Origin: Clostridium sp. CAG:448 | GTDB taxonomy: Bacteria > Bacillota > Clostridia > Oscillospirales > CAG-272 | DNA length: 6,402 nt | NCBI GenBank assembly: GCA_000433415.1 | Contig: FR890520.1 | Coordinates: 12,031 to 18,432 of the forward strand | Direction: 5' to 3' | In this document: piece by piece, positions 3,958 to 6,402 of the stretch | Position numbering within the stretch: position 1 is the first letter of the stretch | How the letters are laid out: each line of letters opens with the position of its first letter | The notes under the pieces: model-generated | What the model saw: only the letters and a program-made list of their open reading frames with translations | What the model was told of the DNA's origin: nothing | The model's database searches: none | Made by a program: the position numbers and the translations under genes

Positions 3958-6121
3958 ACACCGTTTATTTCTGACGCTGCTCACGCTTTCCCTGCTCTGC
4001 CTTTTGCTCCTCGCCGCCTGCAACGGTGAAAAACAGAACAGAGCGGACACCACAGGTGAGGAAAAGACCTCTGCGACAGATGCCGGACAGACAACCGGAG
4101 CAGACACCGAAACAACCGCAGACACATCGGAAAGCACGAAAGACGAGGAGACCACAACCATGGAAGAAACCACAAAAATTCTCACCGGCGTAGACGGATA
4201 CGACAAAATCATGAACGACATGGATCACTTCCCGATCCGGTTTACTTACGGCAACGACACCTATGAAGGGTTTGCAGGATTTGAAATCGTCCGGCAGGAC
4301 AAAAAGAAACTGGACAACGGAACCGAGATCACCACGGTGTTGCGCAATGCCGCCATCAATGCGGATTTCAGGTTGGTCAGCAACGTATACCCGGACGAAA
4401 ACGCCTATGAGTATGTTGTCTACATTGAGAACACCTCCAAGGAAAACACGAAGGTGTTCAAGGACATTGAATTTGTCACGACCTTTGAGGGAGAGGGTCC
4501 CTACCTTTCCGGATTGCAGGGCGACGGCGGCGTTTCCTGGTACAAGGAATACAGTCAGGATTTCTCGCGCAAGAAAACAGTGTCCTTCAAATCCACCTCC
4601 GGCAGACCCTCGCACCACGTTTTCCCCTACTTCAATTTCTCCTACGGCAGCGATGACCGGACAAGCGGCACCTTTATCGCAGTCGGTTGGTCGGGCACCT
4701 GGCATGCAAGCTTCCGGGTAAGCGGAAATAAAACCGTATTCTCCGCCGGACAAAACGATGTCGCGACCTATATCGCTCCCGGCGAAACCTTCCGCACCCC
4801 GCTGATGGCGTTTGTGGATTACAAAAACACAGGCGTTGACGAGCAAGCCAATGTCTGGCGGCACTACTTTATGAAGGATGTCATGCACAAAATCAACGGC
4901 GAATTGCCGCAGACCATGGCGGGATTCGGCGGCATGTCCGACGGCACGACCACCGACAAAATGATGCTGATGCTGAATCTGTACAAGAAAAACAACATCA
5001 AAGCAGATACGCTCTGGATGGATGCCGGCTGGTACACCGGCGCCTCGGGTGAACGTGTCAGCTGGCCCTCGACCGGAACGCTGAATATTGACAAAGACCG
5101 CTTCCCCGACGAACTTTCCAGCATCGGCAAATACTGCAAGGACAACAACATGAAATACCTGCTCTGGTTTGAGCCGGAGGACATCCGTCTGGACAAGGAA
5201 ACCTTCCTGAAAAACACCCCCGGATTCAAGGAAGAATGGCTCCTGGACAAGACCATGGTGGGAACCTGGCTGGAGGGATACCTTTTGGATCTGGGCAATC
5301 CGGAAGCGCGCGACTGGCTGATCGGAAAGGTGTCGTATGTCATCGAAACCGCCGGGATTTCCATCTACCGTCAGGACTTCAACAGTGACCCTGCGGGTTC
5401 CTGGGCAAAGAAGGACGGCGAAAACCGCAAAGGCATGACCGAGAATCAGTATGTGCAGGGCTATCTTGCCTACTGGGATGCCCTGTTGGAAAAATATCCG
5501 TACCTTATGATCGACTCCTGCGCATCCGGCGGCGGCAGAAATGACCTGGAAACCATGAAGCGCTCCGTTCCTCTGCACTACAGCGACCTGTTTGACGGCT
5601 CGGGCGACGCAAACAACCTGGAAAAAACGCGCATTACGCAGTCCCTGTTCGCCTGGTTCCCGTACTTCAAAAACGAATCCTACTCGGTTTCTCCCTTCAC
5701 CACCCGCATCAACTATGCGCCGTACAGCATGCTGAAAATGCCCAGCGTCATGGACAGAAACGCCGACTGGGCAGGACTGCGCAAGGCATACGACGAATAC
5801 GCGCAGATAAAGGGGTACTTCTACAATGAGTACTACCGTCTGACTCCCTACAGCGAAGCGACAGACCGGTGGAACGGCTGGGAATTCTTCGATCCCGCGC
5901 AGAACACCGGCTACGCACAACTGATCTGCAATGCAGGGTGTACAACGCTGACCGGAACCTTCCGGCTGAAGGGTCTGGATGCGGATAAAACCTATACCGT
6001 CAAAGACTTCGACGGACTTGTAGATATCACCGCAACCGGCAAAGACCTGATGGAAAACGGTATCACAATCACCGTTCCGGAGGCGCCGTACAGCGTCATT
6101 CTGCTGATCCGCGGCAAATAA
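3947..6121 (+). CDS. GH36-type alpha-galactosidase, lipoprotein
   Basis: This 724-residue enzyme probably hydrolyses terminal alpha-galactosyl (or closely related) residues outside the cell. A lipoprotein signal ends at LAA-Cys25, followed by a Thr/Glu-rich spacer (26-78). The family's N-terminal beta-sandwich covers about 90-310, the TIM barrel about 320-620 and a C-terminal beta domain about 630-724. Barrel motifs are LWMDAGWY (356-363), LWFEPE (406-411), YRQDFN (474-479) with Asp477 as predicted nucleophile, and DSCASGGGRND (523-533). Asp547 in HYSD lies 22 residues after Cys525, matching from memory the Cys-to-acid/base spacing in Lactobacillus MelA. LTPYSEATDRWNGWEF (632-647) is also typical. 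RQDFN instead of KWDMN places it in a divergent GH36 branch, so alpha-N-acetylgalactosamine or beta-L-arabinopyranoside activity cannot be excluded. AAGGAG (3934-3939) is 7 bases before the ATG, inside the preceding gene; the 11-base overlap suggests translational coupling. Confidence 0.9.
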   Translation: MKIKHRLFLTLLTLSLLCLLLLAACNGEKQNRADTTGEEKTSATDAGQTTGADTETTADTSESTKDEETTTMEETTKILTGVDGYDKIMNDMDHFPIRFTYGNDTYEGFAGFEIVRQDKKKLDNGTEITTVLRNAAINADFRLVSNVYPDENAYEYVVYIENTSKENTKVFKDIEFVTTFEGEGPYLSGLQGDGGVSWYKEYSQDFSRKKTVSFKSTSGRPSHHVFPYFNFSYGSDDRTSGTFIAVGWSGTWHASFRVSGNKTVFSAGQNDVATYIAPGETFRTPLMAFVDYKNTGVDEQANVWRHYFMKDVMHKINGELPQTMAGFGGMSDGTTTDKMMLMLNLYKKNNIKADTLWMDAGWYTGASGERVSWPSTGTLNIDKDRFPDELSSIGKYCKDNNMKYLLWFEPEDIRLDKETFLKNTPGFKEEWLLDKTMVGTWLEGYLLDLGNPEARDWLIGKVSYVIETAGISIYRQDFNSDPAGSWAKKDGENRKGMTENQYVQGYLAYWDALLEKYPYLMIDSCASGGGRNDLETMKRSVPLHYSDLFDGSGDANNLEKTRITQSLFAWFPYFKNESYSVSPFTTRINYAPYSMLKMPSVMDRNADWAGLRKAYDEYAQIKGYFYNEYYRLTPYSEATDRWNGWEFFDPAQNTGYAQLICNAGCTTLTGTFRLKGLDADKTYTVKDFDGLVDITATGKDLMENGITITVPEAPYSVILLIRGK

Positions 6122-6132
6122 AGCACAGACAC

Positions 6133-6201
6133 AACGGTGTTGCATGGGCGCCCTGCCTATGCAACACCGTTTCGGGTTTTTTTTTTTTTTTTTTTTTTTT
6201 T
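6133..6201 (+). terminator. Hairpin terminator of the operon with a 25-T tract
   Basis: AACGGTGTTGCAT (6133-6145) pairs perfectly with ATGCAACACCGTT (6159-6171). One G-T pair and GGC/GCC extend the stem inward to 17 bp around a 5-base loop. A run of 25 T residues (6177-6201) follows after a 5-base gap (TCGGG). It lies 11 bases after the alpha-galactosidase stop codon and should act only on plus-strand transcription, because the other side of the stem has no T-run in the minus direction. Confidence 0.9.
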
Positions 6202-6286
6202 GATTCCGTTTTCCCTTTGATTGTGTGGTTTTGGTTAAATAGTTGACAACCGCCTCAAAACCCATGTTGATATTCAAACTCTGCAA

Positions 6287-6402
6287 TCAGCGTAGTAGAC
6301 GATCGACTAATTCATTTTCTGCAATACAACTCACAGCCCCGGGAATTTCAGATTCTCCCTCATAATTCCCATAGCTCTTCCCGTTCTTATGACTTCCTGT
6401 TT
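6287..6402 (-). CDS. Possible C-terminal end of an unidentified convergent gene (partial)
   Basis: A minus-strand frame enters from the right edge and stays open for 37 codons to a TGA at 6287-6289. Its residues end in SCIAENELVDRLLR, which looks like ordinary soluble protein with a helical end. The coding strand would be purine-rich, as usual. The orientation would be convergent with the operon, with the terminator between them. No family is recognised, and such a short open frame can arise by chance, so this is a tentative call. The stretch 6202-6286 between it and the T tract shows no gene. Confidence 0.3.
   Translation of the reverse strand, partial: TGSHKNGKSYGNYEGESEIPGAVSCIAENELVDRLLR

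Noticed and set aside
6243..6272. TTGACA at 6243-6248 as a rightward promoter
   Set aside because: No acceptable -10 box follows at 16-18 bases, and no plus-strand gene lies downstream.
3965..6286. Very long minus-strand open frame (773 codons) opposite the alpha-galactosidase
   Set aside because: It is a shadow of the plus-strand gene: its protein is compositionally odd, includes a poly-lysine run from the T tract, and has no recognisable domain, whereas the plus strand shows clear GH36 motifs.

Overview
The window looks like a piece of a Clostridia chromosome (Firmicutes/Bacillota), probably from an anaerobic, gut-type lineage with fairly high GC. The evidence is a SCIFF ranthipeptide precursor (a near-universal marker of Clostridia), strong AGGAGG-type ribosome binding sites, sigma-A promoters that match the consensus exactly, and two lipoproteins plus a surface protein anchored in the cell membrane. 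No genus can be named from the sequence alone. Sampled coding lines are about 55% GC; the last 200 bases are about 43%.

Left part (1-1161), minus strand. A 51-residue SCIFF precursor peptide (26-181) is transcribed leftward from its own promoter (219-247). Its radical SAM maturase would be expected just off the left edge. Upstream of it, also on the minus strand, is a 257-residue lipoprotein with a BspA-type leucine-rich repeat domain (301-1074), with its own promoter (1133-1161).

Middle and right part (1162-6201), plus strand. A divergent intergenic region leads to a LacI-family regulator (GTG start at 1476), a surface protein with two NPCBM/CBM51-like carbohydrate-binding domains (2560-3957) and a GH36-type alpha-galactosidase lipoprotein (3947-6121). 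The last two overlap by 11 bases and are probably translationally coupled. The array reads as one autoregulated transcription unit: promoter 1399-1427, a perfect 14-bp LacI-type palindrome just downstream of the predicted transcription start (1441-1454), three genes, then a strong hairpin terminator with a 25-T tract (6133-6201). The inferred job is sugar-responsive capture and trimming of alpha-galactosyl-type glycans at the outer face of the cell membrane, with binding modules and catalytic domain in separate, co-anchored proteins. No transporter or downstream sugar-metabolism gene lies in the window.

Right end (6202-6402). This AT-richer stretch holds no clear gene; an open minus-strand frame entering from the right edge may be the last 37 codons of an unidentified convergent gene.

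Points most worth a second look are the SCIFF core with Gly at position 37, where the characterised thioether acceptor is Thr; the split binding-module/enzyme pair; and the LacI operator, which shows that the gene must start later than its longest reading frame.
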